Positions 7,182 to 7,539 of a stretch of 7,539 bases of DNA are shown in pieces. The DNA is from Deltaproteobacteria bacterium (GTDB taxonomy: Bacteria; Desulfobacterota; Desulfobaccia; Desulfobaccales; 0-14-0-80-60-11): assembly GCA_019308625.1 (NCBI GenBank), contig JAFDHU010000057.1, positions 6,611-14,149 of the forward strand, read 5' to 3'. How positions within the stretch are numbered: position 1 is the stretch's first letter; the number at the start of each line of letters is the position of its first letter. The notes beneath the pieces are model-generated. The model worked only from the letters and a program-made list of their open reading frames with translations, was not told where the DNA came from and did not search any database. The position numbers were made by a program, and so were the translations under genes.

Positions 7182-7210
7182 TTGCATCCCGGATCTTATC
7201 TGGGTCTTAT
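7182..7210 (+). promoter_or_regulatory. Possible weak promoter for the LOG-like gene
   Basis: TTGCAT (7182-7187) and TCTTAT (7205-7210) are 17 bases apart in the divergent intergenic region, 24 bases before the ATG. They match consensus at three and four of six positions. Some promoter is expected because the upstream gene is divergent, but the exact boxes are uncertain. Confidence 0.25.
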
Positions 7211-7234
7211 TTTAGCAGATTTTGGGAGGAGCAC

Positions 7235-7539
7235 ATGCCCCGGACTGGAAACCCTTGCTACATTGCGGTCATCGGTGGTGGTGAGGCGGATCCTGACCTT
7301 CTGGCCCTGGCCCGGGAGGTGGGCCGGGAGATCGCCCGCCAGGGCGCGGTGCTGCTCTGCGGGGGACTGGGAGGGGTGATGGCCGCAGCGGCCCGGGGCG
7401 CCCAGGAGGCCGGAGGGGTTTCTCTGGGCATCCTGCCGGATGCCGACCGCCGGGGGGCCAACCCCTATCTCACCTACAGCGTCCCTACCAATATGGGGCA
7501 TGCCCGCAACATCATCATCGCCCATGCGGCGGACGCCCT
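7235..7539 (+). CDS. TIGR00725 / LOG-like Rossmann-fold protein, 3' partial
   Basis: The first 101 residues of a protein cut by the window edge. It begins at an ATG with GGAGG five bases upstream, a good ribosome binding site. Visible features are a beta strand and glycine loop YIAVIGGGEADPDL (9-22), CGGLGGVMAAAARGA (42-56), GILPD (65-69), NPYLTYSVPTNMG (76-88) and ARNIII (90-95). These match the TIGR00725 family, related to the LOG / 'lysine decarboxylase-like' and molybdenum cofactor carrier fold. LOG enzymes hydrolyse nucleoside 5'-monophosphates to release the base, but TIGR00725 proteins are mostly uncharacterised, so I assign no reaction. The family's GGGxGT..E motif would fall beyond the edge. 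It is transcribed divergently from the M48 peptidase, from a 163-base gap between start codons, so any functional link with that gene is unproven. Confidence 0.9.
   Translation, partial: MPRTGNPCYIAVIGGGEADPDLLALAREVGREIARQGAVLLCGGLGGVMAAAARGAQEAGGVSLGILPDADRRGANPYLTYSVPTNMGHARNIIIAHAADA

Noticed and set aside
7146..7379. 77-codon plus-strand frame overlapping the start of the LOG-like gene
   Set aside because: The frame starting at 7235 has a good ribosome binding site and clear TIGR00725 motifs; this one has neither.
1..7539. CRISPR array, insertion sequence, phage or defence gene
   Set aside because: I see no regularly spaced repeats, transposase, integrase or terminal inverted repeats; every long frame is accounted for by five conserved cellular genes.

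Overview
This G+C-rich bacterial window holds five protein-coding genes with little space between them. The best guess for the source is a Gram-negative (diderm) anaerobe of the Desulfobacterota / deltaproteobacterial type. The clues are a selenocysteine elongation factor, an M48 zinc peptidase with a lipoprotein signal, and a radical SAM protein fused to DUF2344, a fusion I recall as common in that group. This is inference from gene content, not a taxonomic assignment.

Layout, left to right. (1) Positions 1-2520, + strand: the 3' part of a gene for a B12-binding-like radical SAM protein (TIGR03960 type) fused through a Pro/Ala linker to a DUF2344 (TIGR03936) domain; its true start lies before the window. 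(2) 2586-4100, + strand: an RNase E/G family endoribonuclease with all key residues visible. (3) 4180-6096, + strand: selB, the selenocysteine-specific elongation factor. (4) 6121-7071, - strand: a convergent M48 metallopeptidase lipoprotein. (5) 7235 to the window end, + strand: the N-terminal part of a TIGR00725 / LOG-like nucleotide-binding protein, divergent from the peptidase and cut by the edge.

The three + strand genes share a direction with gaps of 65 and 79 bases and may form one transcription unit concerned with RNA processing and translation. The radical SAM/DUF2344 pair is often found beside rng in other bacteria but has no established function that I know of. SelB implies that selC, selA, selD and UGA-containing selenoprotein genes exist elsewhere in the genome.

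The selB/peptidase junction is a short inverted repeat containing both stop codons. The peptidase/LOG-like intergenic region holds a TATAAT-type promoter overlapped by a 13-base palindrome. I see no tRNA, rRNA, CRISPR array, insertion sequence or phage gene, and no stretch above 300 bases without a gene. Apart from the uncharacterised radical SAM fusion, this looks like ordinary core-genome content, and I do not claim a new system.
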